DNA of 64,000 bases, taken from an uncultured Burkholderiales bacterium. GTDB taxonomy: Bacteria; Pseudomonadota; Gammaproteobacteria; Burkholderiales; Burkholderiaceae_C. The stretch spans positions 1 to 64,000 of the forward strand of contig CAIMTJ010000067.1 in assembly GCA_903844385.1 (NCBI GenBank). The letters are read 5' to 3'. The notes beneath the pieces are model-generated. The model was not told the DNA's origin. It was given only the letters and a program-made list of their open reading frames with translations, and did not search any database. Each line of letters starts with the position of its first letter. Positions within the stretch are counted from its first letter, which is position 1. This document shows, in pieces, positions 38,224 through 46,719 of the stretch. The translations under genes were made by a program, and so were the position numbers.

Positions 38224-40110
38224 ATGAACTTGCAAGACCCTGCGATTGAACCGACCAAAGAGGTGAGGTTCACCCAAAACGCCGCCCTCATCAGCCTCCT
38301 TCTTTTGATAGTCCTCAGTGTTGCCTGGGAGTGGTCCTGGGCGCCGCTCAAGCCTGGCGGCAGTTGGCTGGCTCTCAAAGCTTTGCCCCTGGTCTTTGCT
38401 GTGCCAGGGCTACTGAAGCGGCGCCTCTACACTTACCGTTGGATCAGTCTTGTTGTGTGGCTTTACTTTATCGAAGGCGTGGTGAGGGCCTATAGCGATG
38501 GGGGCGACTCGGCGCGTTTGGCTGGACTGGAGACTGCCCTCAGTGTGCTGCTCTTCATGGCCTGTGCGGGCCACGTGCGTGCGCGCTTCAAAGCCTCCTT
38601 GGCAAGCGGTGACACCTCACCCCCTATGGGTGCGACTCCAACCCAACGCCCTCAAAGTCAGACTTCTGCCCACCCCGAACCATTGCTCGCTTTGGTGCAA
38701 GAGCTCCAGGCCCTGGTGGGGCCTGAGCAAGTGCTGAGCGCGCCCACAGACCTGAGCGCCTACGAACAAGACTGGCGCAAGCGCTCCAGAGGCCGCGCCT
38801 TGTGCGTGGTGCGTCCTGCCAGCACCTTGGAGGTGAGTGCCGTAGTGAAAGCCTGTGCACGCTTTGGTGTCTCTCTCGTGCCTCAAGGGGGCAACACTGG
38901 CCTCGTGGTGGGCTCCATTCCGGATGAGAGCGCTCAGCAAGTGCTCTTGTCTTTGCAACGCATGAAAGCGGTGCGCGCTGTGCACGCCAACAATTTGAGC
39001 ATCGACGTGGAAGCCGGTTGCGTGCTCGCACATTTGCAAGACGCCGCGCGACAAGCGGGTCTTTTCTTTCCCTTGAGTTTGGGCGCTGAGGGCAGTTGCA
39101 CAATCGGTGGCAACTTGTCCACCAATGCAGGCGGCACTCAGGTGCTCAGGTACGGCAATGCCCGAGATTTGTGCTTGGGGCTCGAAGTGGTTTTGGCCAA
39201 TGGAGAGATTTGGCACGGCCTGTCGGGGCTGAGAAAAGACAACACGGGCTATGACCTCAAAAATCTCTTCATCGGCAGCGAAGGCACTCTCGGGATCATC
39301 ACCGCAGCGAGCCTCAAACTCTTTCCTCGACCCCAATCGACCCTCACCGCTTGGGCCGCCTTGACAAGCCTTGAGGACTGCGTGAAGCTCTTGGGTCTGG
39401 CTCACGCTCAACTCGGGGCGGGTTTATCGGGCTTTGAGGTGATGAACCAGTACTCCTTGAGTCTGGTGCAAAAACACTTCCCCACACTCCAAGCGCCTTT
39501 TCAGGACCACCCTTGGTGCGCCTTGCTTGAATTGTCGGGCAATGAATCAGACGAGCACACCAACGCGCGCCTCGTGGCACTCTTGGAGTTGGCCGTTGAC
39601 CAAGGTGTCGCTCAAAACGCCACGGTGGCGGAGAATTTAAGAAAAGCCGCTCAACTCTGGCACATCCGAGAAAGCATCACCTTGGCCCAGGCTCAAGAGG
39701 GCTTGAATGTCAAGCATGACATTTCCTTGTCAGCATCGAGCATCCCCCACTTTGTGGCGCAAACCGATCGCGAATTGGCTCAACTCATTCCTGGCGTTCG
39801 ATTGGTCAACTTTGGCCACTTGGGAGACGGCAATTTGCACTACAACGTCCAAGGGCCAGAGGGTGCCGGTAGCGAGCAGTTTTTAAGCGACTATGAGCCG
39901 CGAATCAACGAGGTGGTCTACCGCAATGTATTCGCCCTTGGGGGGTCTATTTCAGCCGAGCACGGCATTGGATCCTTGAAAGTCGACACCCTGCCCCACT
40001 ACAAAGACCCCCAGGCCTTGGAGATCATGAGGCGACTCAAAGACTGCCTTGATCCAGCACACACCTTGAACCCCGGGCGTGTGGTTCGTGTGTCTCAAAA
40101 GCCTGGGTGA
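38224..40110 (+). CDS. DUF2069 membrane domain fused to FAD-linked D-2-hydroxyacid dehydrogenase
   Basis: 628 residues from ATG 38224; the track's TTG at 38197 is less likely. Residues about 20-125 (AALISLLLLIVLSVAWEWSWAPL, ISLVVWLYFIEGVVRAYSDGG, AGLETALSVLLFMACAGHVRAR) are the four-span DUF2069 family. A Ser/Thr/Pro-rich linker (about 130-155) leads to a full FAD oxidase: VVRPASTLEVSAVVKACARFG, VPQGGNTGLVVGSIPD (PCMH FAD-binding), GSEGTLGIITAA and FGHLGDGNLHYNV. In relatives these are separate adjacent genes, so this is a fusion. An internal in-frame ATG (38626, in the linker) could also allow a free oxidase, but no ribosome site precedes it. Substrate probably D-lactate or a similar 2-hydroxyacid. 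Confidence 0.9.
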   Translation: MNLQDPAIEPTKEVRFTQNAALISLLLLIVLSVAWEWSWAPLKPGGSWLALKALPLVFAVPGLLKRRLYTYRWISLVVWLYFIEGVVRAYSDGGDSARLAGLETALSVLLFMACAGHVRARFKASLASGDTSPPMGATPTQRPQSQTSAHPEPLLALVQELQALVGPEQVLSAPTDLSAYEQDWRKRSRGRALCVVRPASTLEVSAVVKACARFGVSLVPQGGNTGLVVGSIPDESAQQVLLSLQRMKAVRAVHANNLSIDVEAGCVLAHLQDAARQAGLFFPLSLGAEGSCTIGGNLSTNAGGTQVLRYGNARDLCLGLEVVLANGEIWHGLSGLRKDNTGYDLKNLFIGSEGTLGIITAASLKLFPRPQSTLTAWAALTSLEDCVKLLGLAHAQLGAGLSGFEVMNQYSLSLVQKHFPTLQAPFQDHPWCALLELSGNESDEHTNARLVALLELAVDQGVAQNATVAENLRKAAQLWHIRESITLAQAQEGLNVKHDISLSASSIPHFVAQTDRELAQLIPGVRLVNFGHLGDGNLHYNVQGPEGAGSEQFLSDYEPRINEVVYRNVFALGGSISAEHGIGSLKVDTLPHYKDPQALEIMRRLKDCLDPAHTLNPGRVVRVSQKPG

Positions 40111-40222
40111 ACCCTGGGCTGTGGACGTGAGGGTTGCAAAACACTTGTTGTTGCCCTCGCCAAAAAGGTGCCCCCAGAGGCTTTAAAATAAGTTTTTATC
40201 CAATTTCCTCACGCACTTGTCC

Positions 40223-41059
40223 ATGACCCACAGCACCTCCCATCCTTGTCAATACGAAGACTTTATGCGCCATGTGTTCACCCACGGGGTGCACAAGGAA
40301 GACCGCACTGGAACGGGCACGCGCAGTGTTTTTGGCCACCAAATGCGCTTTGATTTGAACCAAGGGTTTCCCTTGGTGACCACCAAAAAAGTCCACCTGA
40401 GATCGATCATTCAGGAGTTGCTGTGGTTCTTGAGTGGTTCGAGCAACAACTTATGGCTGCAAGAGCGCGGTGTCACCATCTGGAACGAATGGGCCAAGGA
40501 AGATGGAGATCTGGGGCCAGTGTATGGGGTGCAGTGGCGGAGTTGGCCCGCGCCCGATGGACAACACATCGACCAAATTGCCGATCTCATGAAAACACTG
40601 CAAACAAATCCCGACTCGCGACGCATGATCGTGAGCGCTTGGAACGTGGCCGATTTGTCCAAGATGGCGCTCATGCCGTGTCATGCTTTTTTTCAGTTTT
40701 ATGTGGCACCAAGCACCACCCCCGGCGGCAAAGGTCGTTTGAGTTGCCAGCTCTATCAACGCAGTGCCGACATCTTTTTGGGGGTGCCTTTTAACATCGC
40801 GAGCTATGCACTTCTCACCCACATGATCGCCCAACAAAGCGACCTCGATGTAGGAGAATTCATTTGGACCGGGGGAGACTGTCACATTTATACCAACCAC
40901 TTTGAGCAAGTTCAGCTCCAACTCTCCAGAGCGCCGCACCCCTACCCAACGCTGCAGATCAAACGCCGAGCTGACAGTATTTTTGACTATCAGTATGAAG
41001 ACTTTGAAGTCCTCAACTACGTGAGTCATGATGCCATCAAAGCACCCGTGGCCGTTTGA
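40223..41059 (+). CDS. thyA: Thymidylate synthase
   Basis: Methylates dUMP with methylene-tetrahydrofolate. 278 residues from ATG 40223; the track starts at the TTG two codons before. The catalytic Cys lies in [70 protein letters not shown] and the Asp-rich dUMP site are typical. It produces dihydrofolate, which folA, 46 bases after, recycles. Confidence 0.98.
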   Translation: MTHSTSHPCQYEDFMRHVFTHGVHKEDRTGTGTRSVFGHQMRFDLNQGFPLVTTKKVHLRSIIQELLWFLSGSSNNLWLQERGVTIWNEWAKEDGDLGPVYGVQWRSWPAPDGQHIDQIADLMKTLQTNPDSRRMIVSAWNVADLSKMALMPCHAFFQFYVAPSTTPGGKGRLSCQLYQRSADIFLGVPFNIASYALLTHMIAQQSDLDVGEFIWTGGDCHIYTNHFEQVQLQLSRAPHPYPTLQIKRRADSIFDYQYEDFEVLNYVSHDAIKAPVAV

Positions 41060-41105
41060 GGTCTCTAGCGCATGAGGCATGTTGTCCAGAGGGCTTTCTA
41101 AGACC

Positions 41106-41618
41106 ATGAATTTGATTTTTGCCTCCTCCATGAACGGCGTCATCGGTCACAATAACCAGCTGCCTTGGCACTTGCCCGAGGACTTGGCGCACTTTAAAAA
41201 ACTCACCCTCGGGCAAGTGGTGCTCATGGGGCGCAAAACCTGGGAATCGATTCCTGCGCAGTTCAGACCCCTGCCAGGCCGAGACAATTGGGTGCTCACC
41301 CGCCAAAGTCTCTGGAATCCAACGGGGGCGCGTGTTTTTACCGACCTCTCGTTGGCTCAAGCCGCACTCCAGCGCGAGCACCCCGCCAAAGAGCTCTGGG
41401 TGATTGGAGGTGCTGAGGTCTACGCCCAGGCCATGGCGTACGCCCAACGGATAGAACTCACTTTGATCGAAAAAAACTACGAGGGTGACGCGTTGGCACC
41501 CAAGATCGATGCAAACTGGGCGACAATATCAAAAGAAACTCATTCAACCCCAAGTGGTTTGGTTTACCACTTTATTTCTTACCAACGTACCCCACTAAGG
41601 AGCGACCATGTCAGATGA
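41106..41618 (+). CDS. folA: Dihydrofolate reductase
   Basis: 170 residues from ATG 41106 (MNLIFASSMNGVIGHNNQLPWHLPEDLAHFK, classical DHFR start); the track's extension of nine residues is unnecessary. VLMGRKTWESIP and LWVIGGAEVYAQAM are the cofactor-binding motifs, the E/D of the active site lies in PEDL. Operon with thyA. Its last 11 bases overlap the DUF4337 start. Confidence 0.97.
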   Translation: MNLIFASSMNGVIGHNNQLPWHLPEDLAHFKKLTLGQVVLMGRKTWESIPAQFRPLPGRDNWVLTRQSLWNPTGARVFTDLSLAQAALQREHPAKELWVIGGAEVYAQAMAYAQRIELTLIEKNYEGDALAPKIDANWATISKETHSTPSGLVYHFISYQRTPLRSDHVR

Positions 41619-42189
41619 TGAATTCCACGTTCACGGACCCCACGACCACGAACTCGAGCACGCCGGTCACGGCGGCGGCCATGAATCACAAGGCATGACC
41701 AGCCAAATTGCCATGTTCACGGCCATCATCGCGACCGTCGGTGCCATTTTTGGATACATGGGAGGTGCCACACAAGCCAATGCTGGCCTTTATAAGAACA
41801 ACGCGGCCATTTCAAAAACTGAGGCTTCTAATCAGTGGAATTACTACCAAGCCAAGAGCTCTAAGCAAAATTTAAGCGAGCTGGCCAAGGAAATTGCACC
41901 AGCCAAAAAAGATTTCTATGACGAAGAAATCAAGCGCTACAAAACAGAGAAAAGCGATATCAAGAAAAATGCCGAAGCGCTCGAGAGCAAAAGTAAAGAG
42001 TGGGATGAAAAGTCGGATGAAGAAATGCATCAGCACCATCGCTGGGCACAGGCGACCACCGCACTTCAAATCTCCATCGCTTTGGCAGCGATTGCCTTGC
42101 TGACTCGCAGAAAATGGCTCCAAAAAGGCATGATGGGCATGGGTGCGCTTGGTCTGGTTTTGGGTGCCTTGGCCGCACTGCACATCTGA
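41608..42189 (+). CDS. DUF4337 family membrane protein
   Basis: 193 residues. A strong ribosome site (AAGGAG) precedes ATG 41608. The N-terminus is His/Glu/Asp-rich, followed by a membrane span (IAMFTAIIATVGAIFGYMGGA, about 33-55), a long Lys/Glu/Ser helix (about 60-145) with AAISKTEASNQWNYYQAKS, and a C-terminal pair of spans (ALQISIALAAIALLTRR; MGMGALGLVLGALAAL). This is DUF4337; function unknown. Confidence 0.9.
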   Translation: MSDDEFHVHGPHDHELEHAGHGGGHESQGMTSQIAMFTAIIATVGAIFGYMGGATQANAGLYKNNAAISKTEASNQWNYYQAKSSKQNLSELAKEIAPAKKDFYDEEIKRYKTEKSDIKKNAEALESKSKEWDEKSDEEMHQHHRWAQATTALQISIALAAIALLTRRKWLQKGMMGMGALGLVLGALAALHI

Positions 42190-42241
42190 ACTGGCGCTGG
42201 AAGGTGGCGAGTCTGAGTCTTGACGCCGCAGAGGAATAAGC

Positions 42242-43021
42242 ATGAGACTGGCCACGTGGAATGTGAACTCTTTGAATGTTCGCTTGGATCAAGTCCTGGC
42301 ATGGCTTGAGCATTCACCTGAAGGCTCCAAAGTCGACGTCTTGGTCTTGCAAGAGACCAAATTGAGCGACGACATGTTTCCTTTCCAAGCGTTCACCAGA
42401 GCGGGTTTTGATTTGTCCTTTTTTGGGCAAAAGACCTACAACGGCGTGGCGCTGATTTCGCGCCACCCCATCTCATCGGTTGTGAAAAACATGCCCACCT
42501 TGGATGACCCCATGGCGCGTGTGATCAGCGCCAAGGTCTTGGGGCTCAGGGTCATTGGGGCGTATTTCCCCAACGGACAAGATCCCCTGAGCGACAAATT
42601 CGTCTACAAAATGAAGTGGCTCAGCGCCCTCCAAGCTTGGCTCACGACGCTGCGCCTAGAGCCTGAGCCTATCGTCTTGATGGGGGACTTCAACATCACG
42701 TGGGATGACTTGGATGTGTGGGATCCTGTGGGTTTAAAGGACAGCATCCACTGCACCCACCAAGAGCGCGAACACTTCCAAGCCCTGGTGGACTTGGGCC
42801 TATTGGATGCACACCGAAGTATTCACCCTGAAGGGAAGAAATTCTCTTGGTGGGATTACCGTGAAGGCGGATGGCCACGCAACAAGGGGATGCGCATTGA
42901 TCACATCTTACTCAGCCTCAGTCTCAAAGAAAGACTGCTGGCCTGTGAGATTGACACAGAACCACGCGGGCATGAAAGGCCCAGCGACCACGCCCCTGTG
43001 TGGGTGGATTTGAAAGACTAG
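42242..43021 (+). CDS. xth: Exodeoxyribonuclease III
   Basis: AP endonuclease/3'-5' exonuclease of base-excision repair. 259 residues. Motifs MRLATWNVNSLNVRLDQVL, LQETKLSDD, GAYFPNG, GDFNITWDD, RIDHILLSLSL and PSDHAPVWVDL are diagnostic, with the catalytic Asp-His pair near the C-terminus. Confidence 0.96.
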   Translation: MRLATWNVNSLNVRLDQVLAWLEHSPEGSKVDVLVLQETKLSDDMFPFQAFTRAGFDLSFFGQKTYNGVALISRHPISSVVKNMPTLDDPMARVISAKVLGLRVIGAYFPNGQDPLSDKFVYKMKWLSALQAWLTTLRLEPEPIVLMGDFNITWDDLDVWDPVGLKDSIHCTHQEREHFQALVDLGLLDAHRSIHPEGKKFSWWDYREGGWPRNKGMRIDHILLSLSLKERLLACEIDTEPRGHERPSDHAPVWVDLKD

Positions 43022-43350
43022 GCCACCCTTTTTGGGGGGTGAACTGTTGAAACATCAGTCACACAATCCATTCCTCATCAAGACGTCCATAGACCAGCAG
43101 CTTGAAGAACTTGGTCTGTAATCAAACGGTTTTCAACTGCTCCTCATCCAGATACTCTAGTCAGGGGCAAAGCCAATAGGAAGCTGATTCAACGGCCGAC
43201 TTGTTTTGAGGGGTGATGAATGTGAACGTGAAGTTCAGAAAGACGACCACCTCACCGCTTTGCCATCGCCCAAAAACAACCATTTCACCAACTGGTATTT
43301 CTTCAAAACTCCTTCCCCAGTGAGCACAGATAAGCATCACAGCCCAGCAT
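43022..43350. other. Intergenic region after xth
   Basis: About 330 bases. The 64-codon ORF at 43206 has no family signature and no ribosome site. Nothing else is recognised; it becomes more AT-rich toward the next gene. Confidence 0.4.
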
Positions 43351-43713
43351 ATGAGTTATCTCAAAATTTATCCAAAGCGAATCATCGCCACCCTCAATAA
43401 CGAAGCTTGCTTTGAGGGGGTATTGATCTTGAGCATTGAGCAATATGGATTGTTGACCAATGACAAGAAGTGCGATGTGAAGATTGCACAAGATCGTGGG
43501 ATGTGGCAGATCTGGGTACAACCAGTCTCAGGGGTGGAGACACCGCAGTACAAGCAATTTGTGGAGAGCCTCAATCACTATCTTTTTACGGTCCTAAAGG
43601 CAACTCCACTGTCCAACGATAAGGAGCAACTCTTGTTTGAGGTTTTCTTTGACAGCATTTATTTTGACCTATCAGGGCAAGAGCCGGTCATGCTAAAAAT
43701 ACCCAGTGAATAA
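43351..43713 (+). CDS. Hypothetical protein, 120 residues
   Basis: No recognised family. The protein (MSYLKIYPKRIIATLNNEACFEGVLIL at the start) is mixed alpha/beta, with one Cys near 19 and another at 41 (NDKKCDVKI), no signal peptide and no membrane span, so cytoplasmic. The DNA is more AT-rich than flanking housekeeping genes, suggesting it is accessory. The predicted start has only a weak upstream ribosome site. Confidence 0.55.
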   Translation: MSYLKIYPKRIIATLNNEACFEGVLILSIEQYGLLTNDKKCDVKIAQDRGMWQIWVQPVSGVETPQYKQFVESLNHYLFTVLKATPLSNDKEQLLFEVFFDSIYFDLSGQEPVMLKIPSE

Positions 43714-43772
43714 ATAACAAGACGATACACTCATTGCTCTATTTTGGAGGGCACCATGACGTCTAAACGTCA

Positions 43773-44759
43773 TCATTCTTCAGGAATAAATCCTGAATCT
43801 TTAACGATGTTCCCCCAACGAACCATATCGGCCTTCAACAGCGCTGCCGTGTTTTCTGGGGTACTTTGAATCGGATCACTGCCCTGTTTGGCAAATGATT
43901 CCCTCAATGCAGGCGACTTGAGGGCTTCATTGACTATGGTTGAAGTCTTTAGAACAATACTTTTGGGCGTGTTGGCAGGCATGAACAAGCCAAGCCATGG
44001 TTCGCACACCAAATCACTGTATCCCAACTCGACCATCGTTGGCACATCTGGCAAGAACCTGCTGCGCTTGAGCCCAGTTGTTGCAAGAGCCCTGAGTCGA
44101 GGCGTTCCCAGTCTTGGCAGAGCTTCGCCAAGCGAGCTGAAAATACTGGCAATTTGCCCGCCCATCACATCAACAAGGGCTGGAGCATTACCCTTGTAGG
44201 GCACATGCAGGAGTTGGTAATTCGCAGCTTTAGCAAACATCACGCCTGTAAAGTGAGGCGCAGCCCCCGCACCACTCGAAGCATAGGCTGCAAGGTTTGG
44301 ATTAGATTTACACCAGGCAATGAATTCCCCAGGTGTCTTGACGCTTTCGGGCACGCTTGGGCCGACGCAAAAAACCAAAGGACTTGAGTTGACGATAGAG
44401 ACTGGACTGAAATCAGCGATAGGATCGTAGTTGATCTTCTTAAAACTAAACGGTGCAAGAGAGAGCGAGAAATCGGGTGTAAAGAGCATGGTTGAGCCAT
44501 CAGGTGGGCTATTTTTCACATACTCCACCGCGAGGCGAGATGCCGCTCCAGGCTTTGCTTCAATGATAAGACCGCCAGGATAGGAGTCAGTCATATTTTG
44601 AACCAAAGGGCGCAATGCTGAATCCACACCACCACCCGGCGGAAAGCCAATGATGATGCGAGTCACTTTCGCAGTTTGAGCAAAAACGCTATTGAGTAAA
44701 AACTGAGGGGCCAGGCAGCCAATCGCATTGATGACAGCTCGACGTTGCATGTTTGACAT
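43773..44759 (-). CDS. Bug-family tricarboxylate transporter substrate-binding protein
   Basis: 328 residues from ATG 44759, preceded by AAGGGA; the track start is upstream. Signal region MQRRAVINAIGCLAPQFLLNSVFA, then VTRIIIGFPPGGGVDSALRPLVQ, the opening signature of Bug/TctC receptors, and EAKPGAASRLAVEYVKNSP and VPTMVELGYSDLVCEPWLGLFMPANTP. Periplasmic solute receptor, ligand unknown. It is more diverged from the 27975 paralogue than expected for a recent copy. Confidence 0.93.
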   Translation of the reverse strand: MSNMQRRAVINAIGCLAPQFLLNSVFAQTAKVTRIIIGFPPGGGVDSALRPLVQNMTDSYPGGLIIEAKPGAASRLAVEYVKNSPPDGSTMLFTPDFSLSLAPFSFKKINYDPIADFSPVSIVNSSPLVFCVGPSVPESVKTPGEFIAWCKSNPNLAAYASSGAGAAPHFTGVMFAKAANYQLLHVPYKGNAPALVDVMGGQIASIFSSLGEALPRLGTPRLRALATTGLKRSRFLPDVPTMVELGYSDLVCEPWLGLFMPANTPKSIVLKTSTIVNEALKSPALRESFAKQGSDPIQSTPENTAALLKADMVRWGNIVKDSGFIPEE

Positions 44760-45127
44760 TAAATTTTCCCTTGCGGTGCTATTGAATCCACTGACACATT
44801 GGTTTGATTGATCAAATCTTTTTTTCCAAGCACTAAGATTTAGATAGATGAGGAGTTTTGATCCCACAGCATTTCAATTCCAATGCTGGCTTTGGTATTG
44901 ACCATTTCAAAAATGGAAAAGACTTTGCTGATAAATCATTTTTAACCAAAATGCAGGAGTGTTCTACAAGGGTAAACATCTATATGAGTTTTGTAGACTT
45001 TTGATCGGTATACCCTATCGGGGATCAAGACCCTGCTGAGCACATTGGGCCTTGAGTGAACACCATTAAGAACTGGAATTTTTCAATCCAATGACTGCAC
45101 CATCATTGCAGCCGGACATCGATGGTT
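44760..45127. other. Promoter region of the Bug gene with dyads
   Basis: Upstream of the Bug receptor (minus strand). It contains two inverted repeats: TCTACAA...TTGTAGA (about 44964-44998) and TTGATC...GATCAA (45001-45028, flanking GGTATACCC). These could be operators for a LysR-type or other regulator, which is not itself in view. No gene is apparent. Confidence 0.45.
45001..45028. promoter_or_regulatory. Inverted repeat, possible operator
   Basis: TTGATCGGTATACCCTATCGGGGATCAA has perfect 6-bp outer arms (TTGATC/GATCAA) about 240 bases upstream of the Bug gene start. Function is unproven; it could instead be part of a terminator for the convergent direction. Confidence 0.35.
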
Positions 45128-46033
45128 CTAGAAATTTTTCGCCAATCGAATTGCAAAAACTCGGGGTTGGATGAATCCATTTTTAACTTCGATGTCTCTG
45201 CCGTACTGCAACGAGAGTCTTCCCCAATCAGTCGATGCTTGCGCACTGAGCAAAAACCGCTGCGTTTGAGCCGAGTTATTTTGGTAGACATGATTGATTT
45301 CAGTGGCCCCTCCCACAACATAAAAATAAGACACACCTAAAGTGAACATCTCATTTATTTTATAAATGGGTCCCAGTTGGGTTGTGGTCAAAGCGTTTTG
45401 TGACAAAGAAACCTGGGTAGGGGATAAACAAGCGGCAGCACACTGATTGTTACCACCAAAGTGCATTGAATCAATCGCGATCATTCCATCAAGATTGCCC
45501 ACAATGGGGGTTTGAAATCCAATTTGTACATCCAATACATGTTGTTTGATCCCCAAATTGAGAGATTGGGCGCTTGAATAAGCACCCGTTGGAAGCACCA
45601 AAAAGGCGGCCAAGCCCAGATAACGTCGAGACTCTCGATTGGCATAGGGCCAAATGGCCGCTGCCAATGTGATATCCCCCACACCCGTGCTTGAGGGTTG
45701 GCTGGATAGGGAGCCCTCAGGCTTGAGGGTACCTAGGGGGACTTGAATATAAGACAAAGCGGGTAGATCCGCAACCGTATGACTTGTGGCCAATCTGATA
45801 ATATCAAAGTGACTGTGCACCTTAGGATTGCCATAGGGCATTTTGGTCACCAATGTGCCGTTTTTATACAAATTGGTATTTTCTGTATCGTAATAGGACA
45901 GAGTGATGATATTTTTATCGGCCTGTGGAGCAACGATATCGTTGGGCTGTAAATCGATTGCCCACCCCAGCCGTGGGATCACAAGGCATGCAATAAGAAG
46001 CGCAGCAAGGTGGGTTTGAGTGAAGTAGCGCAT
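45128..46033 (-). CDS. Outer-membrane transporter-like protein, phenol MetA-pathway family
   Basis: 301 residues from ATG 46033, which has GGATG six bases before; 46042 is an alternative. A signal peptide MRYFTQTHLAALLIACLVIPRLGWA is followed by a beta-rich sequence ending in Phe (AIRLAKNF), typical of outer-membrane barrels; TGVGDITLAAAIWPY and GAYSSAQSLNLGIKQHV match the Phenol_MetA_deg family (PF13557), found beside degradation genes for hydrophobic aromatics. A role in aromatic uptake is inferred. Confidence 0.8.
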   Translation of the reverse strand: MRYFTQTHLAALLIACLVIPRLGWAIDLQPNDIVAPQADKNIITLSYYDTENTNLYKNGTLVTKMPYGNPKVHSHFDIIRLATSHTVADLPALSYIQVPLGTLKPEGSLSSQPSSTGVGDITLAAAIWPYANRESRRYLGLAAFLVLPTGAYSSAQSLNLGIKQHVLDVQIGFQTPIVGNLDGMIAIDSMHFGGNNQCAAACLSPTQVSLSQNALTTTQLGPIYKINEMFTLGVSYFYVVGGATEINHVYQNNSAQTQRFLLSAQASTDWGRLSLQYGRDIEVKNGFIQPRVFAIRLAKNF

Positions 46034-46180
46034 GATTGTCATCCATCGACTTTTTAATATGAAATCTATTATTGAATGTAAGTCAAAATGGATCAAAGCA
46101 CATTCTCCTTGATTCACGACGGGGAATCGATAAAAAACCTTTACAGTGTGAATGTTGGTAGCCCAATGCCTGATCGCAAG

Positions 46181-46630
46181 TTAAGCCTTGGGGTCATAAA
46201 AGACCAGGCCTGGGATGTCCAACGCCTTTTGCGTGCTCATATCGGCACGAAGCTCAATGGTATTTCGATCTGGATCGCGAAAAAAGATCGACACTTGACC
46301 GTCTCCAAACGTCACGGGGCCTTGGGTAATGGGGATTTGGTGCTCTTGGAGTGTTTTCATCGCTTGCACGATATCGTTGACCCTGAGTGCGACGTGCGTG
46401 ATACCTGGGTGCTTGACGGGCAGATCCATCAAAATATTTTTTCCCTCTAACGTATCCACACCATTGAGGATTAAATTGAGCTCCACACCGGCGGGATTTT
46501 TAATGATTGCCACCGAATCAAAATCCGGCTCATCAGATAGTTGAAAGCCCAAAACGCCATAAAACGCAAGCGCTGTCTCGCGCTGCGTCACCCGAATGCC
46601 GATGTGATCAATTTGTTCAATTTCAATCAT
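46181..46630 (-). CDS. VOC family protein (glyoxalase/dioxygenase fold)
   Basis: 149 residues from ATG 46630 (MIEIEQIDHIGIRV). A single vicinal oxygen chelate domain with HIGIRV, THVALRV and FFRDPDRNTIELRAD, giving the His/Glu metal ligands. Such proteins include glyoxalases and dioxygenases; the reaction cannot be deduced. It is codirectional with ntrC, 90 bases before its end. Confidence 0.88.
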   Translation of the reverse strand: MIEIEQIDHIGIRVTQRETALAFYGVLGFQLSDEPDFDSVAIIKNPAGVELNLILNGVDTLEGKNILMDLPVKHPGITHVALRVNDIVQAMKTLQEHQIPITQGPVTFGDGQVSIFFRDPDRNTIELRADMSTQKALDIPGLVFYDPKA

Positions 46631-46719
46631 GAAATGAAGACCCTCGGTATTGAAATGCAAATTGAGCCCTGCAAGAGCTTTATCTTTCTAATGACAATGG
46701 GATGATAGCGCCATTGAAA

